From GCA-2861595 sp035536185 (GTDB lineage: Bacteria > Actinomycetota > Acidimicrobiia > Acidimicrobiales > GCA-2861595), in assembly GCA_035536185.1 (NCBI GenBank), contig DATLOM010000031.1, positions 60,268-124,267 of the forward strand: a stretch of 64,000 nucleotides of DNA, in the 5' to 3' direction. Positions 40,509-51,906 of the stretch are shown here, in pieces. Each line of letters opens with the position of its first letter. Position 1 is the stretch's first letter. A program made the translations under genes and the position numbers. Under the pieces are notes generated by a model that was not told where the DNA came from, did no database searches, and saw only the letters and a program-made list of their open reading frames with translations.

Positions 40509-41341
40509 CCGTAGCACTTGCAATGACGTCAGTCTTGACGTGTTCTGCACTGTTTAGCGGTGAAGGCTCCGTCTCCGCCGAGACGTGCTCTCAGCGTGAG
40601 GTCCAACGGAAGCGTGACGGATCGAGCGATGTCATTTGCGTCGTCACTGACCGATCGACGCGTCCAGGCACTCGTCTGCCGGCGGGCCGTGAAGCAGGTG
40701 GTCCGGTCAAGCGGGTTCGTCAGGCGCTGCCGGAGGTCGTTCGAGTTCCGGTACTGCGCAATGTGGCGCCGGTCGGGGAGTGCCGGAGCCGGGGGAGCAG
40801 CACGATCACGAGGGAGGAGCTCGACCGGCCTGAGAACAGGCTCCTGCGTGATTGGTTTGCCATCGTCAACCGGTTGCCGCGGTGCCCGAGTGTCGAGGTT
40901 CCACCCGAGGAGGTGGCGGTGGACGTGTTGGAGCGGTTCCCGCTTCCCGCGCCCAAGCCGGCCATCGCCCCAGGTCGGGCCATCGCCGGCAAGCTGGCTT
41001 ACCTGGAGCCGAACCTGGCCGCGCCGGTCATCAGCGGGAAGCCGACGGTGCAGAACGTCCTCCCCACTGCCCTTGGCGACCTGGCCATGACCGCCACCGC
41101 CGTCTACTACGTCGATTGGGGTGACATCGAGACCGGCCCCCACACCGGTCCCGGAGGCCCCTGGCCCAACGGCAACATCACCCACTCGTGGTCCAACGCC
41201 GATGTCTACGACGTGGCCGTGACGGCGGTATGGACGGTGCGTTGGAGACTGGGCTCCGAGCAAGGCACCCTCACCGTCCCCACCGAAGGCACGATCGAGG
41301 ACTTCCGCGTCAACCAGCTGCAGGCGGTCCGCAACCGCTGA
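40499..41341 (+). CDS. Secreted protein with PKD-like beta domain
   Basis: 280 residues. N-terminal signal peptide (LAVALAMTSVLTCSALFSGEGSVSA). The C-terminal ~90 residues contain YYVDWGDIETGPHTGPGGPWPNG and HSWSNADVYDVAVTAVWTVRWRLG, a PKD-like pattern (WGDG...H.Y....V.V). The middle is unassigned. It overlaps the upstream lipoprotein gene and likely works with it at the cell surface. Function unknown. Confidence 0.6.
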   Translation: MRLAVALAMTSVLTCSALFSGEGSVSAETCSQREVQRKRDGSSDVICVVTDRSTRPGTRLPAGREAGGPVKRVRQALPEVVRVPVLRNVAPVGECRSRGSSTITREELDRPENRLLRDWFAIVNRLPRCPSVEVPPEEVAVDVLERFPLPAPKPAIAPGRAIAGKLAYLEPNLAAPVISGKPTVQNVLPTALGDLAMTATAVYYVDWGDIETGPHTGPGGPWPNGNITHSWSNADVYDVAVTAVWTVRWRLGSEQGTLTVPTEGTIEDFRVNQLQAVRNR

Positions 41342-41355
41342 CGCAACCCACCTGC

Positions 41356-41400
41356 TAACTTCGGCTGCACCGTCAAGCGGGTCCCGTGAGGCCCGCACGG
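41356..41400 (+). promoter_or_regulatory. pyrC promoter -10 and second PyrR-binding stem-loop
   Basis: TAACTT (41356-41361) is a likely -10 box. The stem-loop at 41370-41400 differs from the pyrR copy in a single base and keeps the loop UCCCGUGAGG. A GAGG ribosome site follows. Confidence 0.75.
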
Positions 41401-41411
41401 CAGAGGTGAGC

Positions 41412-41486
41412 ATGGCTGAACAGCACCGTGCAGTGGCGCCCCCGGCTGGGGGCGTTTTCTCTGTGCGGGACCCGGTGGCACGATGA
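41412..41486 (+). CDS. 24-residue leader peptide before pyrC
   Basis: ATG preceded by AGAGG. The product starts MAEQHRAVAPPAGGVF, matching the PyrR N-terminus (MAERERALAPPAGGVF), and ends VARDP-like then TGA. The TGA overlaps the pyrC ATG (ATGA), so a ribosome finishing the leader can restart on pyrC. The terminator lies inside this ORF. It looks like a copy of the pyrR promoter, leader and first codons placed before pyrC. Confidence 0.65.
   Translation: MAEQHRAVAPPAGGVFSVRDPVAR
41437..41458 (+). terminator. Intrinsic terminator inside the pyrC leader ORF
   Basis: CGCCCCC, loop GGCT, GGGGGCG, then TTTT. Same distance from the PyrR-binding loop as in the pyrR copy. Expected to attenuate pyrC-carAB transcription when the leader is not translated. 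Confidence 0.75.
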
Positions 41487-42790
41487 CCACCGGCACCGCC
41501 GACCTCGTCATCCGGGGCGGAACAGTCGTGGACGCCACCGGCTCCCGCGTGGCCGACGTCGTCGTCAGTGCCGCCACCGGACTGGTTGTCGCCGTCGGGC
41601 CTGGCGCCGGGAGCGACGCCGCGGCCGGCACCACGGTCCTCGATGCCAGCGGCTGCATCGTCGCCCCCGGCCTTGTCGACCTCCACGCCCACCTCCGGGA
41701 GCCGGGCCACGAGGAGGCCGAGACCGTCGAGTCCGGTTCACGGGCCGCGGCCCTCGGCGGGTTCACGGCGGTCGTGGCCATGCCCAACACCGATCCCCCC
41801 ATCGACTCCGCCGCCGCCGTCCGCCAGGTGCTCGATCTCGGCTCCACCGCACTTTGCCAGGTGGCCGTGGCCGGCGCCATCACCGTGGGCCGCCAGGGCT
41901 CCCGCCTCGCACCGATGGCGGAGATGGCCGCGCTCGGCGTGCGCCTGTTCACCGACGACGGCAGCGGCGTCCAGGACTCCCGGCTCATGCGGCGAGCCAT
42001 GGAGTACGGGTCCGGCCTCGGCGTCACCCTCGCCCAGCACTGTGAGGACGGTGCGCTCGCCGCCGGCGGCCACATGCACGAGGGCGAGTGGTCGAGCCGC
42101 CTGGGCGTCCCCGGCATACCCGCCGAGGCCGAGGAGCTGATGGTGATGCGTGACATCGCCCTGGCTCGGCTCACCGGCGCCCGCCTCCACCTGCTCCACC
42201 TCTCGACTGCCGGATCGGTGGCCATGGTCGCCGCCGCCCGGGCCCAAGGCGTCGCCGTGACGGCCGAGGTCACACCGCACCACTTCACACTGACGCACGA
42301 ACAACTGGCCGGCTACGACGCGGTGTTCAAGGTCAACCCGCCGCTGCGCACGGGCGCCGACGTGCACGCCGTCAAGGCGGGCTTGCAGAATGGCAGCATC
42401 GACGCCATCGCCACCGACCATGCCCCCCACCCCCAGGAGGCCAAGGAGGCCGCTTTCGACGAGGCACCGCCCGGGATGCTCGGCCTGGAGACGGCCCTCT
42501 CCCTGGCCCTCAGCGAGCTCCAGTTGCCGATCGAGAAGGTCCTCGCCCTCCTCTCCTGGCAGCCGGCCCGGATAGCCGGCCTGAGCGCGGACCAGGGCGG
42601 TCCCGTCGCCGAGGGTGCGCCGGCAAACATCTGTGTCATCGACCCAGACGAGAACTGGGTCGTCGAGCCCGAGCGCCTCGCCAGCCGCAGTCGCAACACC
42701 CCCTACGCCGGCCGCAAGATGACCGGCCGCGTCCGCCACACCGTGTATCGCGGTGAGCCCGTGGTCGTTGCCGGCGAGGCAAAAAGATGA
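41483..42790 (+). CDS. pyrC: Dihydroorotase
   Basis: 435-residue zinc amidohydrolase of the class I type that cyclises carbamoyl aspartate. Metal ligands in LHAHLREPGHEEAETVESG, the HLLHLST region, VTAEVTPHHFTLT and ATDHAPHP. The N-terminal and C-terminal beta segments of the amidohydrolase fold are complete (VIRGGTVVDATG; GRVRHTVYRGEPV). ATG overlaps the leader-peptide stop. carA follows after 100 bp. Confidence 0.96.
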   Translation: MTTGTADLVIRGGTVVDATGSRVADVVVSAATGLVVAVGPGAGSDAAAGTTVLDASGCIVAPGLVDLHAHLREPGHEEAETVESGSRAAALGGFTAVVAMPNTDPPIDSAAAVRQVLDLGSTALCQVAVAGAITVGRQGSRLAPMAEMAALGVRLFTDDGSGVQDSRLMRRAMEYGSGLGVTLAQHCEDGALAAGGHMHEGEWSSRLGVPGIPAEAEELMVMRDIALARLTGARLHLLHLSTAGSVAMVAAARAQGVAVTAEVTPHHFTLTHEQLAGYDAVFKVNPPLRTGADVHAVKAGLQNGSIDAIATDHAPHPQEAKEAAFDEAPPGMLGLETALSLALSELQLPIEKVLALLSWQPARIAGLSADQGGPVAEGAPANICVIDPDENWVVEPERLASRSRNTPYAGRKMTGRVRHTVYRGEPVVVAGEAKR

Positions 42791-42890
42791 ACCGTTTCCA
42801 CAGTGAAAACTCGCACCCCAGTGCCCGATGTCACTGCGAAAACGAGGGCGACGCGCCACGCCCTTACGCTGGCGCCAGCGGCGGGCCCGC

Positions 42891-44006
42891 ATGAGCGCCA
42901 CCGCGGGCGCCCGTACAGACGCGCTGCTAGTGCTCGCCGACGGGACCACCTTCGAGGGGGAGGCCTTCGGCGCGACGCCGCGCAACGGCTTCGCCACCGG
43001 CGAGGCCGTGTTCAACACCGTCATGAGCGGCTACCAGGAAGTCATCACCGACCCGTCTTATGCCGGCCAGGTCATCGCCTTCACCTATCCCCATCTCGGC
43101 AATTACGGCGTCACCCCCGAGGACAACGAGAGCACCCGCCCCTTCTGCCGCGGCGTCATCACGCGAGACCTTGCCCGCCGGCCCAGCAACTGGCGGTCCA
43201 CCGAGACCCTCGACGCCTTCCTCATCAGGCACGGCGTCCCCGGCATCACCGGCATCGACACCCGGCGCCTCACTCGCCACCTCCGCGACGCCGGCTCCAT
43301 GTCCTGCGCCTTCGGCACCGCCGACGAGACCACGCTCAAACAGGCGGCGACCAGCGACCCCGGGACCCAGGGAACCGACATGGTCGCCGGCGTCACCACA
43401 GCCGAGGCCTACTCCATGGCCGGCGGAGGCCCTCTCCATGTCGTGGCCTACGACTTCGGCATCAAGGCCACCATCCTGCGCCACCTCCAGACCTTCGCGT
43501 CCGTAGACGTCGTGCCCGCCACGACCTCGGCGGCCGACGTGCTCGCCCGCAAGCCCGACGGCGTCTTCCTCTCCAACGGCCCCGGTGACCCCGCCCCCCT
43601 CACCTACGCCACCAAGGCCATCAACGAGCTGCTCGGCGAGGTACCCGTCTTCGGCATCTGCCTGGGCCACCAGCTCCTCGGTGCTGCCCTCGGCGGCGAG
43701 ACCTACAAGCTCAAGTTCGGCCACCACGGCGGCAACCACCCCGTCCGTCGCCTGGCCACCGGCGCCGTCGAGATCACCAGCCAGAACCACAACTACGCCG
43801 TCAGCGAGGGCACCATCCCCAGCGCCGACGTCACCCACGTCAACCTCAACGACGGCGTCGTCGAAGGCCTGCGCTCCACCCAGGCACCGGCCTTCTCGGT
43901 CCAGTACCACCCCGAGGCCGGCCCCGGCCCCCACGACGCCCGCTACCTCTTCGCCGAGTTCCGCAACCTCATGGAGAGCCACCTCACCGCCGGAGCCACG
44001 CGGTAG
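42891..44006 (+). CDS. carA: Carbamoyl-phosphate synthase small subunit
   Basis: 371-residue glutamine amidotransferase subunit that feeds ammonia to CarB. N-terminal domain FEGEAFGA..GEAVFNTVMSGYQEVITDPSYAGQ; class I glutaminase triad in FGICLGHQLLG (Cys) and QYHPEAGPGPHD (His, Glu). The ATG at 42891 is chosen over an in-frame GTG at 42828 since the family starts about there. The carB ATG follows the carA TAG with no gap. Confidence 0.95.
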   Translation: MSATAGARTDALLVLADGTTFEGEAFGATPRNGFATGEAVFNTVMSGYQEVITDPSYAGQVIAFTYPHLGNYGVTPEDNESTRPFCRGVITRDLARRPSNWRSTETLDAFLIRHGVPGITGIDTRRLTRHLRDAGSMSCAFGTADETTLKQAATSDPGTQGTDMVAGVTTAEAYSMAGGGPLHVVAYDFGIKATILRHLQTFASVDVVPATTSAADVLARKPDGVFLSNGPGDPAPLTYATKAINELLGEVPVFGICLGHQLLGAALGGETYKLKFGHHGGNHPVRRLATGAVEITSQNHNYAVSEGTIPSADVTHVNLNDGVVEGLRSTQAPAFSVQYHPEAGPGPHDARYLFAEFRNLMESHLTAGATR

Positions 44007-47408
<3,402 letters not shown>

Positions 47409-47426
47409 CCGGCCTCCCATCGTGGT

Positions 47427-47469
47427 TGCGAGTACATAGGGGGCGGAAAGCGCCCGGTATGTACTCGCA
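47427..47469. other. Long hairpin between carB and pyrD covering a pyrD start
   Basis: Perfect 12-bp arms TGCGAGTACATA (47427-47438) and TATGTACTCGCA (47458-47469) enclose an inner 5-bp stem GGGCG/CGCCC with a GAAAG loop. The right arm contains the first possible pyrD ATG (47459). No T-run follows. It could be a translational control element or a processing site. Confidence 0.6.
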
Positions 47470-48394
47470 GCAGGAGATGGGCACGAGCGTGGGGTCTGTG
47501 TCGCTCCCGAACCCGGTGATGGCGGCCTCCGGTACCGCCGGCCACGGGGCGGAACTGGGCGCCTACGTCGACCTCGCCACCCTCGGCGCCGTCGTCGTCA
47601 AGTCCCTCCACGCCGACCCCTACGTGGGCAACCCGGCACCTCGTCTCCACGAGACGACCGGCGTGGGCATGCTCAACAGCGTCGGGCTACAAGGGCCCGG
47701 CGTCGAGGCCTGGCTGGAGCACGACCTCCCACCGCTGATCGCCAGCGGGGCCAGAGTGGTCGCCAGCATCTGGGGCTTCAGCGTCGAGGACTACGCCAGA
47801 GCGGCGGCGTTCCTGGCCACCGCCCCGGCCGAAGTAGTTGCCGTCGAGGTCAACCTCAGTTGCCCCAACGTCGAGGCCCGCCGCCGCGTCTTCGCCCACT
47901 CGCCCACGGCAACGGCCGACGCCATCGAAGCCACCGCCACCGCCGGCCGGCCCCGCTGGGCCAAGCTCAGCCCAAACGTCACCGACATCACCGAGATCGC
48001 CGGGGCCGCACTGGATGCCGGCGCCGATGCCCTCACCCTCGTCAACACCGTCATGGGGATGGCCATCGATCCCGACACCCGCCGGCCCCGCCTCGGCAGT
48101 GGCGCCAACGGCGGCGGCCTGTCCGGCGCCGCCATCCACCCCGTCGCCGTACGTGCCGTGTTCGACTGCCACGCCGCCTTCCCGCATGCCCCCATCATCG
48201 GCGTCGGCGGCATCACCAGCGGAAGGGACGCCATCGAGCTCATGATGGCCGGTGCCAGCGCCGTCCAGGTCGGCACCGCCACCTTCGCCGATCCCCGAGC
48301 CACCGCCCGCGTCCTCGCCGAGATGAAGCACTGGATGGTGACCCACGACGTCGCCCGCGCCACCGACCTCACCGGTGCCGCCCATGACCACTGA
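47459..48394 (+). CDS. pyrD: Dihydroorotate dehydrogenase, class 1B type
   Basis: About 311 residues. FMN-binding TIM barrel with LPNPVMAASGTAGHG, VEVNLSCPNVEA (the Cys is the class 1B catalytic base), AKLSPNVTDITEIAGAALDAGADALTLVNTVMGM, GGLSGAAIHPVAVRAV and GASAVQVGTATF. These features fit the NAD-dependent class 1B, which usually needs the PyrK subunit; no pyrK is nearby. Start is uncertain: ATG 47459 lies in the hairpin, ATG 47477 is six codons later and outside it. Confidence 0.92.
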   Translation: MYSQQEMGTSVGSVSLPNPVMAASGTAGHGAELGAYVDLATLGAVVVKSLHADPYVGNPAPRLHETTGVGMLNSVGLQGPGVEAWLEHDLPPLIASGARVVASIWGFSVEDYARAAAFLATAPAEVVAVEVNLSCPNVEARRRVFAHSPTATADAIEATATAGRPRWAKLSPNVTDITEIAGAALDAGADALTLVNTVMGMAIDPDTRRPRLGSGANGGGLSGAAIHPVAVRAVFDCHAAFPHAPIIGVGGITSGRDAIELMMAGASAVQVGTATFADPRATARVLAEMKHWMVTHDVARATDLTGAAHDH

Positions 48395-48574
48395 AGCCCG
48401 CGAGGGGCGGCGACGCACGCCACCGCGCGCTTTGTGTGCAAAAACCGTTGCTATACAACGTTTTCTGCTCACGGAGCACGACTGCCCGCGATCGCCCACA
48501 CGAACATCGCCTCGGCGAGAGCCCCCGCCCGTGGTCCAGAATGTCTCGCGCCTCGCCGAACCCCGGAGCTGCTC
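48395..48574. other. pyrD-pyrF gap with AT-rich hairpin
   Basis: An AT-rich patch contains CGTTG (48446-48450), loop CTATA, CAACG (48456-48460), then TTTT, preceded by AAAAAC. It could be a weak terminator or an operator; the pyrF frame is open through it but shows no similarity. Confidence 0.4.
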
Positions 48575-49336
48575 ATGACAACCGCTGAAACCGCCACCAT
48601 TCCCCGCCAGGTAGCAGATGTGCGCAACCGGATGGCCATCGCCCTGGACGTGGACGACGTCGTGGAGGCGGCCCGCATCGCCAGAGAGGTGCGCCCCTGG
48701 TTCGGTGTGGCCAAGGTCGGGCTGGAGCTGTTCAGCGCCGCCGGTCCCGACGCCGTCGTGGAGATGATGGACGCCGGCTACCGCGTCTTCCTCGACCTGA
48801 AGCTGCACGACATCCCCACCACCGTGCGCCGGGCCGCGCAGGTGATCGCCGCCGTCGGGGCGTCCTACGTGACGATGCACGCTTCGGGGGGACCGGCGAT
48901 GCTGCGTGCCGGCGTGGAGGGGCTGGCCCTCGGCGCGGCGAACGCCGGCACCGAAGCTCCCGTCGCCCTCGCCGTCACCGTCCTCACCTCTGACAGCGAC
49001 GTCCCCCCGCACGTGCTGGGCGCACGTGTCCGCGCCGCGCTGGAGGCCGGCTGCGGCGGGATCGTGTGTGCCAGCTCCGACGTCCGTGAAGCCAAGCTGC
49101 TGGCACCCCGTCTCGTCACCGTCGTACCGGGGATCAGGCCGGCCGGCGCCGGCCGCGACGACCAGGCCCGGGCGGCGACACCGCAGGCCGCGCTCGCCGC
49201 GGGAGCCGACCTGCTGGTCATCGGACGAGCGGTCACGGCCGCCGCCGACAGGGCCAAGGCGGCGGCCGAGCTGGTCGGCCCGCTGGGCCTGGAAAGGCGC
49301 CAACGCCCACAGGATTCCCGCGATTCGTCGCGCTAG
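48575..49336 (+). CDS. pyrF: Orotidine 5'-phosphate decarboxylase
   Basis: 253 residues. Converts OMP to UMP. Active-site segment FLDLKLHDIPTTVRRAAQ contains the Asp-Lys-x-x-Asp array; RMAIALDVDD at the N-terminus and VVPGIRPAGAGRDDQARAATPQAALAAGADLLVIGRAV at the phosphate site complete the TIM barrel. The ATG at 48575 has GGAG upstream; the open frame extends back to 48434 without similarity. Last gene of the pyr cluster. Confidence 0.93.
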   Translation: MTTAETATIPRQVADVRNRMAIALDVDDVVEAARIAREVRPWFGVAKVGLELFSAAGPDAVVEMMDAGYRVFLDLKLHDIPTTVRRAAQVIAAVGASYVTMHASGGPAMLRAGVEGLALGAANAGTEAPVALAVTVLTSDSDVPPHVLGARVRAALEAGCGGIVCASSDVREAKLLAPRLVTVVPGIRPAGAGRDDQARAATPQAALAAGADLLVIGRAVTAAADRAKAAAELVGPLGLERRQRPQDSRDSSR

Positions 49337-49346
49337 GGTTCCGGTC
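49334..49346 (+). promoter_or_regulatory. Leaderless-type -10 box of mihF at the pyrF stop
   Basis: TAGGGT (49334-49339) includes the pyrF stop codon; 7 nt later is the mihF ATG. Confidence 0.5.
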
Positions 49347-49667
49347 ATGCCACTGCCTCCCCCTCTTTCCAGCGAGGACCGTGCCAAAGCTCTGGCGAAG
49401 GCGGCGGAGTCCCGGAGGGAGAGGGCGGAGCTCAAGGAGAAGTTGAAGATGGGCTCGATCACCCTCTACGAGCTTCTCGACCAGGCCGAGCGCGACGAGG
49501 TCGTCGGCCGCACCAAGGTCGTCACCGTGCTGGAGTCCCTTCCCGGGCTCGGCAAGGTCAAGGCCCGCCGGCTCATGGAGCAGCTCAACATCAGTGCCGC
49601 CCGCCGTATCCAGGGACTGGGAGCCAAGCAGCGGGAGGCCCTCCTCAAGGAGTTCGGGCAGCGCTGA
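49347..49667 (+). CDS. mihF: Actinobacterial integration host factor (mIHF)
   Basis: 106-residue nucleoid protein. LSSEDRAKALAKAAESRRERAELKEKLKMGSITLYELLD leads into a helix-two-turn-helix (VGRTKVVTVLESLPGLGKVKARRLMEQLNISAARRIQGLG) that binds DNA. Found only in actinobacteria, typically just upstream of gmk, as here (4 nt gap). Start at 49347 agrees with the known length and the leaderless -10 box. Confidence 0.93.
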   Translation: MPLPPPLSSEDRAKALAKAAESRRERAELKEKLKMGSITLYELLDQAERDEVVGRTKVVTVLESLPGLGKVKARRLMEQLNISAARRIQGLGAKQREALLKEFGQR

Positions 49668-49671
49668 TCGG

Positions 49672-50235
49672 TTGATCTTCGTCGTCTCGGGGCCGGGGGG
49701 AGTCGGGAAGGGCACGATCGTCTCGCGGTTGCGCGAGCGGATGCCCGAGCTGTGGGTCAGCCGTTCCTGGACCACGCGGCCCCGCCGCCCGGGTGAGCCG
49801 AAGACGGCGTACACGTTCGTGGACCGGGCGACGTTCATGGACCACGTCGAGGCCGGCGGATTCCTCGAGTGGGCGGAGCTGGCCGCCACCCACGAGCTCT
49901 ACGGCACGCCCTTACCGGACGCTCCAGAGGGCGCCAACGCCCTGCTCGAGATCGACCTTCAGGGCGCGGCCCAGGTGCGGGAACGTCATCCCGACGCGGT
50001 GGTGATCCTGGTGGTGGCGTCGTCGCCGGAGGTGCTGGCCGCCCGAATGAGGTCCCGCGGCGACGACGAGGAACATGTCCGGGCCCGGCTCGCCCTCGGC
50101 CTCGAGGAGGAGCGCATAGGGCGGGCCCTGGCCGATCACGTGGTCGTCAACGACGACCTCGAACGGGCCGTGGAGGAGGTCGCCGGTATACTCAGCAGCT
50201 ACCCCAGCGCGCCAGGAGACCAGGCATGGCACTGA
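49672..50235 (+). CDS. gmk: Guanylate kinase
   Basis: 187 residues. Phosphorylates GMP to GDP. P-loop SGPGGVGKGTIV, GMP-binding SRSWTTRPRRPGE and TFVDRATFMDHVEAGGFLEWAE, then LLEIDLQGAAQVRE. The TTG at 49672 is the only reasonable start giving the family N-terminus (IFVVSGPGG), four nt after mihF. Overlaps rpoZ by 10 nt. Confidence 0.93.
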   Translation: MIFVVSGPGGVGKGTIVSRLRERMPELWVSRSWTTRPRRPGEPKTAYTFVDRATFMDHVEAGGFLEWAELAATHELYGTPLPDAPEGANALLEIDLQGAAQVRERHPDAVVILVVASSPEVLAARMRSRGDDEEHVRARLALGLEEERIGRALADHVVVNDDLERAVEEVAGILSSYPSAPGDQAWH

Positions 50236-50570
50236 ACAAGCCCACGATGATGAACCCGCCCGTCGAGGGCCTGCTCGACAAGGTCGACTCCAAGTTCACC
50301 CTCGTCACCCTGGCCGCCAAGCGCAGCCGCCAGATCAACTCCTACTTCAACCAGCTGGGTGAGGGGCTTGGAGCCATCGTGCCGCCCCAGGTGGCCTCTG
50401 TTTCCCGTAAGCCTCTCTCCATCGCTCTCGAGGAGATCTCCGCCGGCAAGATCCGGTACATCGAGCGGGTCGAGGGCGAGGAGGACGGCGAGGACGCGGC
50501 CGCCACCGCCGGCGTTCTTGCTGCAGTCGACGAGGCCCTCGCCGCCGCCGACGGGGAGCCGACGCCGTAG
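50226..50570 (+). CDS. rpoZ: RNA polymerase omega subunit
   Basis: 114 residues. The omega core FTLVTLAAKRSRQINSYFNQLGEG and KPLSIALEEISAGKIRY is clear; an acidic/Ala-rich tail follows. Helps assembly of RNA polymerase. ATG lies inside the end of gmk, a typical gmk-rpoZ-coaBC arrangement. Confidence 0.95.
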   Translation: MALNKPTMMNPPVEGLLDKVDSKFTLVTLAAKRSRQINSYFNQLGEGLGAIVPPQVASVSRKPLSIALEEISAGKIRYIERVEGEEDGEDAAATAGVLAAVDEALAAADGEPTP

Positions 50571-50673
50571 CGAGTGTGCCTCGCGGTTCCGGCCGCGGAT
50601 TGCAGACCGCGGTGAGCGAGGACGATGCCGGCACCGCCGCCATGCCCGTAGACCCGGCCGGGAGGCGTTGAGT

Positions 50674-51906
50674 TTGGCGGACATGCCCGGCTTCCGGGTC
50701 GTCCTCGGCGTGTGCGGGAGCATCGCCGCCTACAAGGCTGCGGAGCTGTGCCGCGGGCTCGTCGACGCCGGCGCCCACGTGTCGCCGGTGATGACCCACG
50801 ACGCCACCCGCTTCCTCGGCACGGTCACCCTTTCGGCGCTGGCCTCCGAGCCGGTGCGTACCTCGCTCTGGGACGAAGCCGAACCCTCGCCCCACCTCGT
50901 TCTCGCTCGCGGCGCCGACGTCGTCGTGGTCGCTCCGGCCACCGCTCGGCTGATCGCCGCCTACGCCGCCGGCCTGTCGGACGATCTGCTCACCGCGACT
51001 CTCCTCGCCACCCCCACGTCGACGCCCGTCGTCATCTGCCCCGCCATGCACACCGAGATGTGGGAGCACCCGGCGACGGTGGACAACATGGCGGTGCTAC
51101 GGCGCCGGGGCGTGCACGTGGTGGAGCCAGGTGTGGGTGCGCTCGCCGGCGGCGACGTGGGCGTCGGGCGCATGGCCGAGCCGGCCGACATCCTGTCCGA
51201 GCTGCTGCGCCTTGTGGGCCCGGCGCCGGCGCGGGACCTGGCCGGCGTGCGCGTGCTGGTCACCGCCGGCGGTACCCGCGAGCCCCTCGACGCCGTGCGG
51301 TTCATCGCCAACCGCTCGTCCGGCAAGCAGGGCCACGCCTTGGCTGAAGAGGCGGCCGCCCGTGGCGCCTCGGTCACCCTCGTCACCACGGCGAGCCTGC
51401 CCGTGCCGCCCGGCGTCGAGCCGGTGGCGGTCGCGACGGCGGCGGAGATGGAGCACGCCGTGCTGTCCCGGGCGGCCGACGCCGACGTCGTCATCATGGC
51501 CGCGGCCGTGGCCGACTTCCGCCCCAAGGCGCCTTCGCCCACCAAGCTCAAGAAGGGCGACGGCATCCCCGAGATCGTGCTCGAGCCGACCACCGACATC
51601 CTCGCCACCCTCGGAAGGAGCGCCAGCCGGCCTGCCCGGCAGGTGCTGGTTGGGTTTGCGGCCGAGGCCGCCGGCGGGGCGCAGCTGCGCGAGGAGGCGC
51701 GGCGAAAGCTGTCGGCCAAGGGCGTGGACCTGGTCGTCGCCAACGACATCACCGCCCCCGGCGCAGGCTTCGGCCACGACACCAACGAGATCCTTCTGGT
51801 CGGCGCCGACGGGAGCGAGCAGACTGTGGCCCTGGCCGGCAAGAGGGAAGTAGCGGCACGGGTGCTCGATGCCGTCGTCGCCCTACTCGAGAAGAGGAGC
51901 AGCTGA
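50674..51906 (+). CDS. coaBC: Bifunctional phosphopantothenoylcysteine synthetase/decarboxylase
   Basis: 410 residues, two steps of coenzyme A synthesis. N-terminal FMN decarboxylase (VVLGVCGSIAAYKAAELCRGL, ICPAMHTEMWEHPATVDNM) and C-terminal CTP-dependent synthetase (VLVTAGGTREPLDAVRFIANRSSGKQGHALAE, AAAVADFRPKA, KLKKGDGIPEIVLEPTTDIL). In PAMHTEMW the His replaces the Asn of the common PxMNxxMW motif, as in other actinobacteria. TTG at 50674 is chosen since GGGAGG ends 8 nt before it; ATG 50683 is the alternative. Abuts metK. Confidence 0.93.
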   Translation: MADMPGFRVVLGVCGSIAAYKAAELCRGLVDAGAHVSPVMTHDATRFLGTVTLSALASEPVRTSLWDEAEPSPHLVLARGADVVVVAPATARLIAAYAAGLSDDLLTATLLATPTSTPVVICPAMHTEMWEHPATVDNMAVLRRRGVHVVEPGVGALAGGDVGVGRMAEPADILSELLRLVGPAPARDLAGVRVLVTAGGTREPLDAVRFIANRSSGKQGHALAEEAAARGASVTLVTTASLPVPPGVEPVAVATAAEMEHAVLSRAADADVVIMAAAVADFRPKAPSPTKLKKGDGIPEIVLEPTTDILATLGRSASRPARQVLVGFAAEAAGGAQLREEARRKLSAKGVDLVVANDITAPGAGFGHDTNEILLVGADGSEQTVALAGKREVAARVLDAVVALLEKRSS

